NCBI RefSeq assembly: GCF_024721155.1
Contig: NZ_JAHVAP010000006.1
Span: forward strand, 124,001 to 188,000
Direction of reading: 5' to 3'
Source of the DNA: Mucilaginibacter phenanthrenivorans
GTDB taxonomy: Bacteria > Bacteroidota > Bacteroidia > Sphingobacteriales > Sphingobacteriaceae
DNA: 64,000 nucleotides
Shown in pieces: positions 44,565-52,761 of the stretch. The position numbers and the translations under genes are program-made. The notes below the pieces were generated by a model, which saw only the letters and a program-made list of their open reading frames with translations, had not been told where the DNA came from and ran no database searches. Position 1 is the first letter of the stretch. Each line of letters starts with the position of its first letter.

Positions 44565-45440
44565 ATGAGTACCAGAAGATCATTTCTCAAAACTTCGGCT
44601 ATGCTTTCGGCCGGATTGTTAGTGGCCCCGCATTTATTTGCATACGACAAAAAATACATCGGCCTGCAATTATACACCGTTCGCGACGCTATGGGAGCTG
44701 ATCCGGTAGCTGCGCTGGCTAAAGTTGCACAAATAGGCTATACCTCTGTTGAGGGCGCCACCTATACGGGCAGCGAGAAATTTTACGGCATGGATGCGCC
44801 AAAATTTGCACAGGTTTTAAAAGATAATGGCCTGGTAATACCGAGCTGCCACTACCGCCTGGGTGAGGATGATGCAAGCATGAAAGGCACCATCCTGAAT
44901 GATTGGCAAAAAGCCGTAGATGACGCCGCCGCCTTAGGCGTAAAATATATGGTATGCGCCTGGCTTTCTCCATCTGAAAGGGGCACCCTTGAGCATTATA
45001 AAAAGATCGGTGGCAATTTGAATACCGCCGGCGAGATCTGTAAAAAAGCGGGCATCCAGCTTTGCTATCATAACCACGACTTTGAATTTATACAGGAAAA
45101 CGGCAAGTACCCTTACGAAACTTTGCTTTCAGTAACCGACAAGGATCTTGTAAAAATGGAAATGGACCTTTACTGGGTAACCAAAGCCAACCAGGACCCT
45201 ATCGCCTTAATAAATGAGCACCCTGGCCGGTTCCCGCTATGGCACGTTAAGGATATGGACAAAACAGAAAAACGCATGTTTACCGAAGTAGGTAATGGCG
45301 TTATCGACTTTAAAAAGATTTTTACACATGCAAAAAAAGCAGGTATGAAATACTTTTTTGTTGAGCAGGATGTTTGTCCGGGTAGCCCATATGATAGCAT
45401 TACGCAAAGCATTACCTACATAAAAAAGAACTTAGTGTAG
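44565..45440 (+). CDS. exported TIM-barrel sugar isomerase/epimerase-like protein
   Basis: 291 residues. The N-terminus has a twin-arginine-like signal (STRRSFLKTSAML). The AP-endonuclease-2-type TIM barrel shows conserved metal ligands in CYHNHDFEF (about 168-176), MEMDLYWV (about 193) and LWHVKDMD. Such proteins epimerise or isomerise sugars, including 3-keto sugars in glycoside-degradation loci. A terminator follows, so it stands alone. Confidence 0.88.
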   Translation: MSTRRSFLKTSAMLSAGLLVAPHLFAYDKKYIGLQLYTVRDAMGADPVAALAKVAQIGYTSVEGATYTGSEKFYGMDAPKFAQVLKDNGLVIPSCHYRLGEDDASMKGTILNDWQKAVDDAAALGVKYMVCAWLSPSERGTLEHYKKIGGNLNTAGEICKKAGIQLCYHNHDFEFIQENGKYPYETLLSVTDKDLVKMEMDLYWVTKANQDPIALINEHPGRFPLWHVKDMDKTEKRMFTEVGNGVIDFKKIFTHAKKAGMKYFFVEQDVCPGSPYDSITQSITYIKKNLV

Positions 45441-45459
45441 CAAATGAACAATCATATAA

Positions 45460-45495
45460 GAAACCGGGCATTCAAATAAAGCGTCCGGTTTTTTT
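45460..45495 (+). terminator. intrinsic terminator of the isomerase gene
   Basis: AACCGG (45462-45467) pairs with CCGGTT (45485-45490) and is followed by five further T residues. Confidence 0.75.
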
Positions 45496-45555
45496 GTGTG
45501 CAAAAAAAATTAGATTTATAAAATCGTTATGCCTAACCATCTCGTAAATTAGTTT

Positions 45556-46095
45556 ATGAAAAATAAATTCATCCCGGGTTTAATCCTTTCCGCGCTGCTT
45601 TCTGTTATGTTTTTTACCAATGCAAAGGCACAGGCGGAACAAAAAACATTGGTTGTTGGCGATAAAATGCCATCATTCACGTTAACAGATCAAAGCGGAA
45701 AAGCCTTTAATAGCGCCGATTACGTAGGCAAACACTATTTGGTGATCTACTTTTATCCTAAGGATGAAAGCATGGTTTGTACAAAGGAGGCCTGCCAGTT
45801 TAGGGATAGCTTTGATGATTTTACCAAAGCAGGCGCAAAAGTGATCGGCATAAACGGTGGTACAGTTGCCAGCCATAAAAGCTTTGCTGAGCATTATAAA
45901 TTACCATTCACGTTATTGAGCGATCCGGATAATAAAGTGTATCACCTGTTTGGCGTAAAGAATAAAATGTTCATGACAGGCCGCGAAACCTTTGTGATCG
46001 ATCTGCATGGCAAAGTGGTTTTCGCTTATGAAGCCATGATGCAGGGCAAAAAACATGCTGATGACGCATTGGCTTTTATAAAGGCGCATAAATAG
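45556..46095 (+). CDS. exported BCP/PrxQ-type peroxiredoxin
   Basis: 179 residues with a signal peptide (cleavage near AKA). The peroxidatic C75 and resolving C80 are in the PrxQ spacing (VCTKEAC), in the context FYPKDESMVC. It reduces hydroperoxides outside the cytoplasm using thioredoxin-like partners. It precedes the lipid locus by about 110 bases, but that gap holds a short word repeat, so a shared transcript is uncertain. Confidence 0.92.
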   Translation: MKNKFIPGLILSALLSVMFFTNAKAQAEQKTLVVGDKMPSFTLTDQSGKAFNSADYVGKHYLVIYFYPKDESMVCTKEACQFRDSFDDFTKAGAKVIGINGGTVASHKSFAEHYKLPFTLLSDPDNKVYHLFGVKNKMFMTGRETFVIDLHGKVVFAYEAMMQGKKHADDALAFIKAHK

Positions 46096-46206
46096 TTTTA
46101 TTGAGTCCGGAAGTCGGAAAAGTCAGTAAAGTCCGAAAGATGAGGAAGACAACTTCAATAACGCTTACAACATTTACAACAACTACAACCTTTACAACCC
46201 CCATCA

Positions 46207-46542
46207 ATGATCTCCGCACTCAAAATATTCTTCAGCATCCTGTTCGTATGGATGTGTTACCAGGTAATAAATACCAGCATCAATAGCAACCTGTTTAAGG
46301 AGTGGGACTTTTTAGGGTCGATACCCTGGATGCGGGCCACCCTTTGGGATTTTTACGCCAACGTAACCGTTATATTTTTATGGGTATGCCACAAGGAAAA
46401 ATATTTAGCGCTGAAAATAGTTTGGCTTGTTTTATTAGTAGCTTTAGGCAGTATAGCCAGCTGCGCCTACGTGCTCATTCAGCTTTTCAGGCTTAAACCA
46501 AATGAAGGATTAAAAGAGCTTTTCGGTAAACAAAATGGATAG
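46207..46542 (+). CDS. DUF1475-type small membrane protein
   Basis: 111 residues with three membrane helices (about 3-20, 48-60, 66-92). The central IPWMRATLWDFYANV is the conserved feature of DUF1475. The function is unknown. Its stop overlaps the start of the next gene by eight bases, so the two are translationally coupled, and together they open a lipid-modification locus. Confidence 0.8.
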   Translation: MISALKIFFSILFVWMCYQVINTSINSNLFKEWDFLGSIPWMRATLWDFYANVTVIFLWVCHKEKYLALKIVWLVLLVALGSIASCAYVLIQLFRLKPNEGLKELFGKQNG

Positions 46543-47329
46543 TCACTCAATTTATTCGCTGGTAATTTATAGCTTGATTGCCTGCTGTGTTATTATGTTT
46601 TTTGTATGGCTGTGGTCGTACAAGATAAAAAATGCGGGTGTGGTGGATATCTTTTGGTCATACAACTTCCCGGTTATCGCCATAATATTACTACTGCTGG
46701 CACCAGGCTTTGAAACCCGCAGGCTGCTGCTTTGCAGCATGGTAATAATTGCCGGTGCGCGTTTGGGAACACACCTGGCTATCAGGATATTTAAACATCT
46801 GCATGAAGAAGAGCCCCGTTATGCCCAGATCCGCAAGGAATGGGGCGCCAATGCGGAGCCAAAAATGGCCGGCTTTTTCCAGATGCAGGCCGCATCAAAT
46901 GTATTGCTGGCTATCCCATTTTTTATCTCAGCACTTAATACCAGCCCCGAACTTTCGCCGCTGGAATATGCGGGCGCAGGTTTATGGCTGATAAGTGTAT
47001 TGGGCGAAGCCACCGCCGATCAGCAACTGGCAAATTTCAAAAAAAATCCTGCCAATAAAGGCAAAGTTTGCGATACCGGCCTCTGGGGTTATTCGCGGCA
47101 CCCAAACTACTTTTTTGAATGGCTGATGTGGTTCTCCTATTTTGTATTTGCGTTGGGTTCTCCTTATGGTTATATAGCCATTGTCAGCCCTGCTATAATT
47201 CTATACCTGTTGTTGAAGGTAACCGGGATTCCGATGACAGAGCAACAATCTTTACGCACTAAAGGTGAAGCCTTTAAAAAATATCAGCAGCAAGTGAGCG
47301 TGTTTGTGCCATGGTTTAGAAAAGAATAA
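46535..47329 (+). CDS. DUF1295 membrane protein (steroid 5-alpha-reductase fold)
   Basis: 264 residues with about six membrane helices. The C-terminal GLWGYSRHPNYFFEWLMW and TEQQSLRTKGEAFKKYQQ are the NADPH-binding signatures of the DUF1295 / 5-alpha-reductase / isoprenylcysteine methyltransferase fold. It is predicted to reduce or methylate a membrane lipid. It overlaps DUF1475 by eight bases, and the CFAS-like methyltransferase follows about 200 bases later. Confidence 0.88.
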   Translation: MDSHSIYSLVIYSLIACCVIMFFVWLWSYKIKNAGVVDIFWSYNFPVIAIILLLLAPGFETRRLLLCSMVIIAGARLGTHLAIRIFKHLHEEEPRYAQIRKEWGANAEPKMAGFFQMQAASNVLLAIPFFISALNTSPELSPLEYAGAGLWLISVLGEATADQQLANFKKNPANKGKVCDTGLWGYSRHPNYFFEWLMWFSYFVFALGSPYGYIAIVSPAIILYLLLKVTGIPMTEQQSLRTKGEAFKKYQQQVSVFVPWFRKE

Positions 47330-47420
47330 AGAGTCAAGAATCAAGATAGAATATGGAATATTAAGAAATGGAGATGGCCATTTTTTCTTGACTCTTGGTT
47401 CTTGCTTCCTGGCTCTTACT
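47325..47420. repeat. word repeat (AAGAGTCAAGAATCAAG / CTTGACTCTTGGTTCTTG)
   Basis: GTCAAGAATCAAGA at the left and TCTTGACTCTTGGTTCTTGC at the right can pair. Intergenic, between the DUF1295 and methyltransferase genes. Confidence 0.6.
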
Positions 47421-47527
47421 CCTCACGGCTCTAAAAATTTCACTTTTCACAATCCATCATCGTCTAAAAAACGTAAACTCACTAAAACATAATAATCACA
47501 ATAAAAACTAAAGTCCGGGCTTACTAA

Positions 47528-48562
47528 ATGTGGTACGATAAACTAATAGAACAAAACAAGGTCCCTGATTTTTTATTGAGGCAGGGCATCCGTAAATTAT
47601 TAAAGCAAAGGCTTGATGACGAGAATAAAGGCGGCGTAGAAGCACAACAGGCCCACCTGATGGCTTTGATAGATAAGTTAAAAGCCTCGCCAATCGCGGT
47701 AAATACAGCCGATGCTAACCAGCAACACTACGAGGTACCGACCCAATTTTACCAGTACTGCCTGGGCAAAAATCTTAAATATTCCAGTTGTTATTACAAA
47801 CCTGGCGTAACGGAGCTTGACCAGGCCGAAGACGACATGCTGGAGCTAACGTGCCAACGGGCAGATCTGCAAAACGGGCAGCAGGTGTTGGAGCTGGGTT
47901 GTGGCTGGGGATCATTATCCCTGTATATGGCTGCAAAATTTCCGGGCAGCACTTTTAAGGCAGTATCAAACTCATCTACCCAAAAAATACACATCGACGA
48001 ACAAGCCAAACAGCGCGGCATTACCAATTTAACGGTGATAACCGCCGATATGAACACCTTTAAAATTGAAGACAAGTTTGACAGGGTGGTATCGGTGGAG
48101 ATGTTTGAGCACATGCGCAACTATACACTGCTGATGAAAAAGGTGGCAGGGTTCCTGAAGCCAGGTGGCAAATTGTTCATCCATATTTTTACCCATAAGG
48201 AATATGCCTACCTGTTTGAGGTGATTGATGAAACCGACTGGATGAGCAAATACTTTTTTACCGGCGGTATAATGCCAAGCGACGACCTGATGTTTTATTT
48301 TAACGATGACCTGGTTGTTGAAAAACACTGGCACGTTAACGGCACCCATTATGGCAAAACATCCGAGGCCTGGCTTAAAAATATGGACAGCCGCAAAGCT
48401 GAGATCATCCCGCTTTTTGAAGAAACTTACGGTAAAGACCAGGCAACAAAATGGTGGGTTTACTGGCGTTTATTTTATATGGCCTGCGCCGAGTTGTGGA
48501 ACTATAACGACGGTAACGAATGGATTGTAAGTCATTATTTATTTCATAAAACAAAGCCATAA
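47528..48562 (+). CDS. CFAS-like SAM methyltransferase 1 (short, coclaurine-N-methyltransferase-like form)
   Basis: 344 residues. The SAM-binding loop is VLELGCGWGSLSLYMA (about 119-134), preceded by HYEVPTQFYQYCLG and the CFAS-like YSSCYY. SVEMFEHMRNY and the WRLFYMACAELW end are typical of the shorter CFAS-like group. It transfers a methyl(ene) group to an unsaturated fatty-acyl chain or similar acceptor. Alone it cannot be separated from plant-type N-methyltransferase relatives, but a second CFAS and lipid genes nearby favour a lipid substrate. Confidence 0.88.
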   Translation: MWYDKLIEQNKVPDFLLRQGIRKLLKQRLDDENKGGVEAQQAHLMALIDKLKASPIAVNTADANQQHYEVPTQFYQYCLGKNLKYSSCYYKPGVTELDQAEDDMLELTCQRADLQNGQQVLELGCGWGSLSLYMAAKFPGSTFKAVSNSSTQKIHIDEQAKQRGITNLTVITADMNTFKIEDKFDRVVSVEMFEHMRNYTLLMKKVAGFLKPGGKLFIHIFTHKEYAYLFEVIDETDWMSKYFFTGGIMPSDDLMFYFNDDLVVEKHWHVNGTHYGKTSEAWLKNMDSRKAEIIPLFEETYGKDQATKWWVYWRLFYMACAELWNYNDGNEWIVSHYLFHKTKP

Positions 48563-48621
48563 CAAAACACGCACATCATTCGTAGTAAACGCAAAAATTG
48601 TGTTTACATAACAGTTTAAAA

Positions 48622-49764
48622 ATGATCCGCTTTTATCTTATTGTAATTTTTTTCCTTATTTCCCTGCTAAGCTTTTTAAAGGCACCTGCCTATTATTTGT
48701 GGCTGCTGGCTATAGGTGTAACGGAATTTCCGTTGTTGTTTGCCGGGATAACATTATTTATAACCGCCACGGGCTTTTGGGTTCAAAAATATCAGCTGGC
48801 AGGTACCATATTAGGGATTGTCACTATGGCCATTTTCCTTTCGCCAATTGTAAGGGCATATTGGGTTGCTAAGGATGTTAAAGAAGATATGACACACGCC
48901 TTCCCGGGTTCAGAAACTGCCTTCCCGGCGAGCAGGCCACCCTTCAGTTTTTTAAATCTTTTTAAAAGCACTAAAGATATTGCTTATCACACTTTAACCT
49001 ATGTAAAGTATAACGACACGTCTTTAGCACTTGACTTCTACCCGGCGCAGATCGCCGGTAAAACCCGGCCATGTATTATAGTTGTTCATGGCGGTTCATG
49101 GGCAGGCGGCGACAGTAAGCAACTGCCGGAGCTTAACAGCGATCTTGCTGCCAAGGGGTACAACGTTGCTGCCATCAATTATCGCATGGCTCCAAAATAT
49201 CAAACGCCTGCACCGGTGGAAGACGTTCAGGCATGTATTAATTACTTGAAACAACATGCCGCCGAATTGAAAATCGACACAACTAATTTTGTTTTGCTGG
49301 GCCGCTCTGCCGGTGCGCAGATAGCCTTGCTTGCAGCATATACGATTCATGAACCCGGCTTGAAAGGCGTAGTTGATTTTTACGGCCCTGCCGATATGGT
49401 TTGGGGATATTCTATCCCGTCAAATCCGCTGATAATGGATTCACGAAAGGTGATGGAGGATTACATCGGCGGGTCGTACAGTAAAGTGCCCGGGAAATAT
49501 ATTGCGTGCTCACCTTTGGAATTTGTAAACAAGCGATCCGTACCTACATTGTTGATCCATGGAACCAACGATGTGCTGGTAGCACCAGAGCACAGCCGCC
49601 GCCTGAATTTAAAACTGCAGCAAAACGACATTAAGCATTACTGGTTAAAATTACCCTGGGCAACCCACGGGTTCGATTATAATTTAAACGGCCCGGGCGG
49701 TGAATTATCAACTTATGCGGTTGAAACTTTTTTAAAGATTGTAACAAGCCCCCCAGCCCCCTAA
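48622..49764 (+). CDS. membrane-anchored alpha/beta-hydrolase (lipase/esterase type)
   Basis: About 380 residues from the ATG at 48622 (MIRFYLIVIFFLIS). Two to three membrane helices occupy residues 1-90. The hydrolase domain has the oxyanion motif HGGSWAGGD, the nucleophile GRSAGAQ, and HGTNDVLV and THGFDYN for Asp and His. The final residues TSPPAP and the stop codon lie inside a CCCCCTAAAGGGGG palindrome that continues to the next gene. Probable lipid esterase in the lipid-modification locus. Confidence 0.88.
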   Translation: MIRFYLIVIFFLISLLSFLKAPAYYLWLLAIGVTEFPLLFAGITLFITATGFWVQKYQLAGTILGIVTMAIFLSPIVRAYWVAKDVKEDMTHAFPGSETAFPASRPPFSFLNLFKSTKDIAYHTLTYVKYNDTSLALDFYPAQIAGKTRPCIIVVHGGSWAGGDSKQLPELNSDLAAKGYNVAAINYRMAPKYQTPAPVEDVQACINYLKQHAAELKIDTTNFVLLGRSAGAQIALLAAYTIHEPGLKGVVDFYGPADMVWGYSIPSNPLIMDSRKVMEDYIGGSYSKVPGKYIACSPLEFVNKRSVPTLLIHGTNDVLVAPEHSRRLNLKLQQNDIKHYWLKLPWATHGFDYNLNGPGGELSTYAVETFLKIVTSPPAP

Positions 49765-49840
49765 AGGGGGAGTATAAAGAAAAGATAAATACTGATGAAT
49801 AAACTCGAAATTGATTCCCCCTTTAGGGGGCAAGGGGGCA
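49747..49840. repeat. CCCCCTAAAGGGGG palindrome bridging two genes
   Basis: Left arm: GCCCCCCAGCCCCCTAAAGG and on to GGGAGTAT. Right arm: CCCCCTTTAGGGGG with CAAGGGGGC (about 49817-49839), the inverted partner. It supplies the stop codon of the hydrolase gene and about eight N-terminal codons (SPFRGQGG) of the oxidoreductase gene. The left arm matches the copy within radA (22238-22272). Confidence 0.85.
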
Positions 49841-51096
49841 AAACAGCGATTATAGGGACTGGAATTGCCGGGATGGGCTGTGCGCATTTTTTGCACAAAC
49901 AAACCGACCTTACCATTTACGAGCAGAACGATTACGTGGGCGGCCATACCAATACGGTAACCGTTGATGAAGAAGGCAAGCCCGTGTATGTCGATACCGG
50001 GTTTATGGTATTTAATTTTCAAACCTACCCCAACCTTTGCAAGCTGTTTGATGAGATAAAAGCGCCGATCAAGAAAACCGACATGTCTTTCAGTGTGCAG
50101 CACAAACCCAGCGGACTGGAATACAGCGGGTCGAGCGTTAACCATTTGTTTGCCCAGCGGAAAAACATCTTCAACCTGAAATACATTAAAATGCTGCAGC
50201 AGATCGGCAGGTTTAATAAAGAAAGTGTGAAGATCGTTGACGATCTTCAATATGCCAATTATTCCATCGGGCAATACATAAAAGAGTTTGGTTTTGGGGA
50301 GGAAATGTTGTGGAAGTATTTGGTGCCAATGAGCTCGGCGGTATGGTCGACCCCGATGGAGCAGATGCTCGATTTCCCGGCGGTAACGCTGATCCGTTTT
50401 TTCCTGAACCATGGATTTTTAGGATTGGATACCCAGCACCAATGGTATACCCTTGAAAAAGGGAGCCAGGCCTACCGCGAAATTTTGATCAAACCTTTTA
50501 AGGATAAGATCCACGTGAACCGCAAAGCTGTAAAAATAAGCCGTGAAAATGGGACGGTAACCGTTCACGCATCGGATGGCTCACAGGAAGTTTTTGATCG
50601 GGTGATCATCGCATCTCACGGCGACCAGGCTTTAGCCATGCTGGATAATCCAACCGGCGAAGAGCAAAGGCTGTTATCAAACTTTAAATATCAATACAAC
50701 AAAGCTGTGTTGCATACCGACAGTAGCATTATGCCAAAAGCCAAACTAGCCTGGAGCAGCTGGAACTACAGCATAAAAATGCAGGATGGCAAACTTACAC
50801 CTACTACCATCTACTGGATGAATAAGCTGCAGGGCGTATCAGACAAAAAGGACTACTTCGTTTCCATAAATCCGCATGACGGACTGGATGAAAGCAAGAT
50901 CATTAAAGAGCTTGATTATGATCACCCGCTGTTTGACGTACCTGCCATAAACGCCCAGGTAGAATTACACAAGCTAAATGAAACCGGCCCCGTGTACTTC
51001 TGTGGTAGTTATTTTAAGTATGGCTTTCATGAAGATGCCTTTGCAAGTGCGGTGCAGTTGTGTTCGAAATTATTGGAGAAGGAGATTTATAAATGA
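49795..51096 (+). CDS. FAD-dependent amine-oxidase-like lipid oxidoreductase
   Basis: 433 residues. The dinucleotide motif IIGTGIAGMGCAHFL (about 18-32) and GGHTNT (about 46) are those of the NAD/FAD amine-oxidase superfamily found beside CFAS and DUF1365 genes. YFCGSYFKYGFHEDA at the C-terminus is typical of this group. Homologues include UfaD, which desaturates methylated acyl chains during furan fatty acid synthesis; that activity is inferred by neighbourhood only. The N-terminal SPFRGQGG is repeat-derived. Confidence 0.9.
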   Translation: MNKLEIDSPFRGQGGKTAIIGTGIAGMGCAHFLHKQTDLTIYEQNDYVGGHTNTVTVDEEGKPVYVDTGFMVFNFQTYPNLCKLFDEIKAPIKKTDMSFSVQHKPSGLEYSGSSVNHLFAQRKNIFNLKYIKMLQQIGRFNKESVKIVDDLQYANYSIGQYIKEFGFGEEMLWKYLVPMSSAVWSTPMEQMLDFPAVTLIRFFLNHGFLGLDTQHQWYTLEKGSQAYREILIKPFKDKIHVNRKAVKISRENGTVTVHASDGSQEVFDRVIIASHGDQALAMLDNPTGEEQRLLSNFKYQYNKAVLHTDSSIMPKAKLAWSSWNYSIKMQDGKLTPTTIYWMNKLQGVSDKKDYFVSINPHDGLDESKIIKELDYDHPLFDVPAINAQVELHKLNETGPVYFCGSYFKYGFHEDAFASAVQLCSKLLEKEIYK

Positions 51097-51110
51097 TCTT
51101 TCCTGAATAC

Positions 51111-51419
51111 TTATATATTAATATTCAAGTGTTGCAACTCTACTTGAAAAGTAATTTTGGCTTTTAAAGCGGTAAACACACGCATTAAAGTGCCGATGGT
51201 AACATTGCTTGCATTACTCTCAATTCTTGAAATTTGAGCTTTTTGAACGCCAATCAGCTTACCAAGTTCCTCTTGGGTCAACTTTTGCTCTATACGTGTT
51301 TGTTTAATCGCCTTTCCAATAAGATCCATTTGCAATTCATACTCAAACTTATCCCGGGTTTGTGTGCCAATTTTCCCGATAACTTCGTCTTGAACCTGGT
51401 CTAAAGTATATGTTTTCAT
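51111..51419 (-). CDS. XRE-family antitoxin (HigA-like)
   Basis: 102 residues. The helix-turn-helix is visible at about 38-90 (TRIEQKLTQEELGKLIGVQK, then ISRIESNASNVTIGTLMRVF). It overlaps the upstream toxin gene by four bases. In HigBA pairs this protein binds the toxin and represses the shared promoter. The pair is inserted antisense in the lipid locus. Confidence 0.88.
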   Translation of the reverse strand: MKTYTLDQVQDEVIGKIGTQTRDKFEYELQMDLIGKAIKQTRIEQKLTQEELGKLIGVQKAQISRIESNASNVTIGTLMRVFTALKAKITFQVELQHLNINI

Positions 51420-51775
51420 TTCTCTTTCTTATTAATTGACTGTTTATCCTTTAGATATTTATTCCGTAATTGTTTAGCTTTCTGAATTTCGTTGTCCGGG
51501 ACTTTACTCCGCTTTTTTATAAAACCATGAGTGGAAACAACCAAAGTGCTTTTTGCGTCAGTTTTATCCCAAAATGCAAGCAAGCGATATTGTAATCCCT
51601 GAAAAAGGGTTCTAAACTCCCAAATATCATTATCAAGTTTTTTGAACAGATCATGATCTTGTTCTATTTGCGCTTTACGGATATTGTAAAGTATCTTCTC
51701 TGAATGCTTCTTATCAAGATTCTTTAGAAACTCAAAAACATCATCTAAAAATATAATATCAAAAAGTTTGTTCAT
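51416..51775 (-). CDS. RelE/HigB-type toxin (Gp49-like family)
   Basis: 119 residues. FDIIFLDDVFEFLKNLDKKH and WEFRTLFQGLQYRLLAFWDK carry the conserved Arg and the hydrophobic core of the phage Gp49/HigB toxins, and TLVVSTHGFIKKRSKVP contains the C-terminal catalytic stretch. It is a ribosome-dependent mRNA interferase by family. Toxin precedes antitoxin, the HigBA order. It separates the FAD oxidoreductase gene from the DUF1365 gene. Confidence 0.88.
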   Translation of the reverse strand: MNKLFDIIFLDDVFEFLKNLDKKHSEKILYNIRKAQIEQDHDLFKKLDNDIWEFRTLFQGLQYRLLAFWDKTDAKSTLVVSTHGFIKKRSKVPDNEIQKAKQLRNKYLKDKQSINKKEK

Positions 51776-51881
51776 TTAGAAAACTCTCTAACAAAGATAA
51801 TAAAAGTTTCCCTTTAACGAAACATTGCGTTCTATAATTATCTTTTACATCCCTCCCTTATTAATTTTCGTAACTTACATT

Positions 51882-52676
51882 ATGAATTCCTGCCTATACA
51901 AAGCCCGCGTAATGCACAACCGTTTGGCGCCGAAGGTTCACCGGTTTCATTACGACGTGTTTATGTTTTACCTGGACCTGGATGAGATTGATACGCTGGA
52001 CAAAAAACTAAAATTCATGAGCCGCAACCGGTTCAACCTTTTCAACTTTCGGGATAAGGACCATTTGCAGTTGCCAAGAGAAAATCCGGATCAATCAAAA
52101 AAAATCCGCAAACACATTACTGATTATTTGCATACAAACGGCGTTCAAATTGGTAACGGCAGGATAATGGTACTAACCAATCTTTGCACCTTTGGCTACC
52201 AGTTTAACCCGGTGTCGTTTTACTTTTGTTATGATGAGCAAAACCAACCTGCTTGCTCAATTGTTGAAGTTTGTAATACCTTCCTGGAAATGAAGCCCTA
52301 TTTTTTAGGAGCCGCTACAAAGCAGGATAACAGCTTCAAATTAAATACGGAAAAATACTTTTATGTGTCTCCGTTCATTGATATGGATACCAATTTCGAT
52401 TTCGACCTCCAAATTCCAGGCGAAAAGCTACAACTAAAAATAGACGACTATGACAAGGAGGGCAAGCGTTTTTTCATCAGCACATTAAGCGGCGAAAGAA
52501 AGCCCCTGACAGATTCAAATCTACTGCTCTACTTTTTCAGTTTTCCGCTTATTACGCTAAAGGTGATAGTGCTGATACACTGGCAGGCGTTGAAGTTGTG
52601 GTTGAAGAAAATCCACTATCATAAAAAAGGCGACAATATGCAACTGCAAAAAGAAGTTTACCGACCCTACAATTAA
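51882..52676 (+). CDS. DUF1365-family protein of the lipid-modification locus
   Basis: 264 residues from the ATG at 51882 (MNSCLYKARVMHNR), the family start; the extended frame from 51825 adds unrelated residues. Conserved elements: HRFHYDVFMFYLDLDE, TNLCTFGYQFNPVSFYFCY and VSPFIDMD. DUF1365 proteins nearly always accompany FAD amine-oxidase and CFAS genes; the exact role is unknown. It lies between the toxin-antitoxin insertion and the second CFAS gene. Confidence 0.9.
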   Translation: MNSCLYKARVMHNRLAPKVHRFHYDVFMFYLDLDEIDTLDKKLKFMSRNRFNLFNFRDKDHLQLPRENPDQSKKIRKHITDYLHTNGVQIGNGRIMVLTNLCTFGYQFNPVSFYFCYDEQNQPACSIVEVCNTFLEMKPYFLGAATKQDNSFKLNTEKYFYVSPFIDMDTNFDFDLQIPGEKLQLKIDDYDKEGKRFFISTLSGERKPLTDSNLLLYFFSFPLITLKVIVLIHWQALKLWLKKIHYHKKGDNMQLQKEVYRPYN

Positions 52677-52761
52677 TTACAAACTTCGTATATTGATAAA
52701 ACTTTCGACCAATTATTTTACGTACATATAACTATACCAAAATTTGCATACAGTTTGAGCC

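Noticed and set aside
45556..46095. PrxQ-type peroxiredoxin considered as part of the ECF regulon
   Set aside because: No TGTAAGG-N15-CGACTAA motif is present in its upstream 110 bases.
46101..46286. 61-codon frame rich in Thr before the DUF1475 gene
   Set aside because: Arises from a simple ACAACTACAACC-type sequence and overlaps the real DUF1475 start.
49732..50412. 226-codon minus-strand frame opposite the FAD oxidoreductase gene
   Set aside because: It lies fully antisense to a well-supported enzyme, and its C-terminal part is only the translation of the CCCCCTAAAGGGGG repeat.
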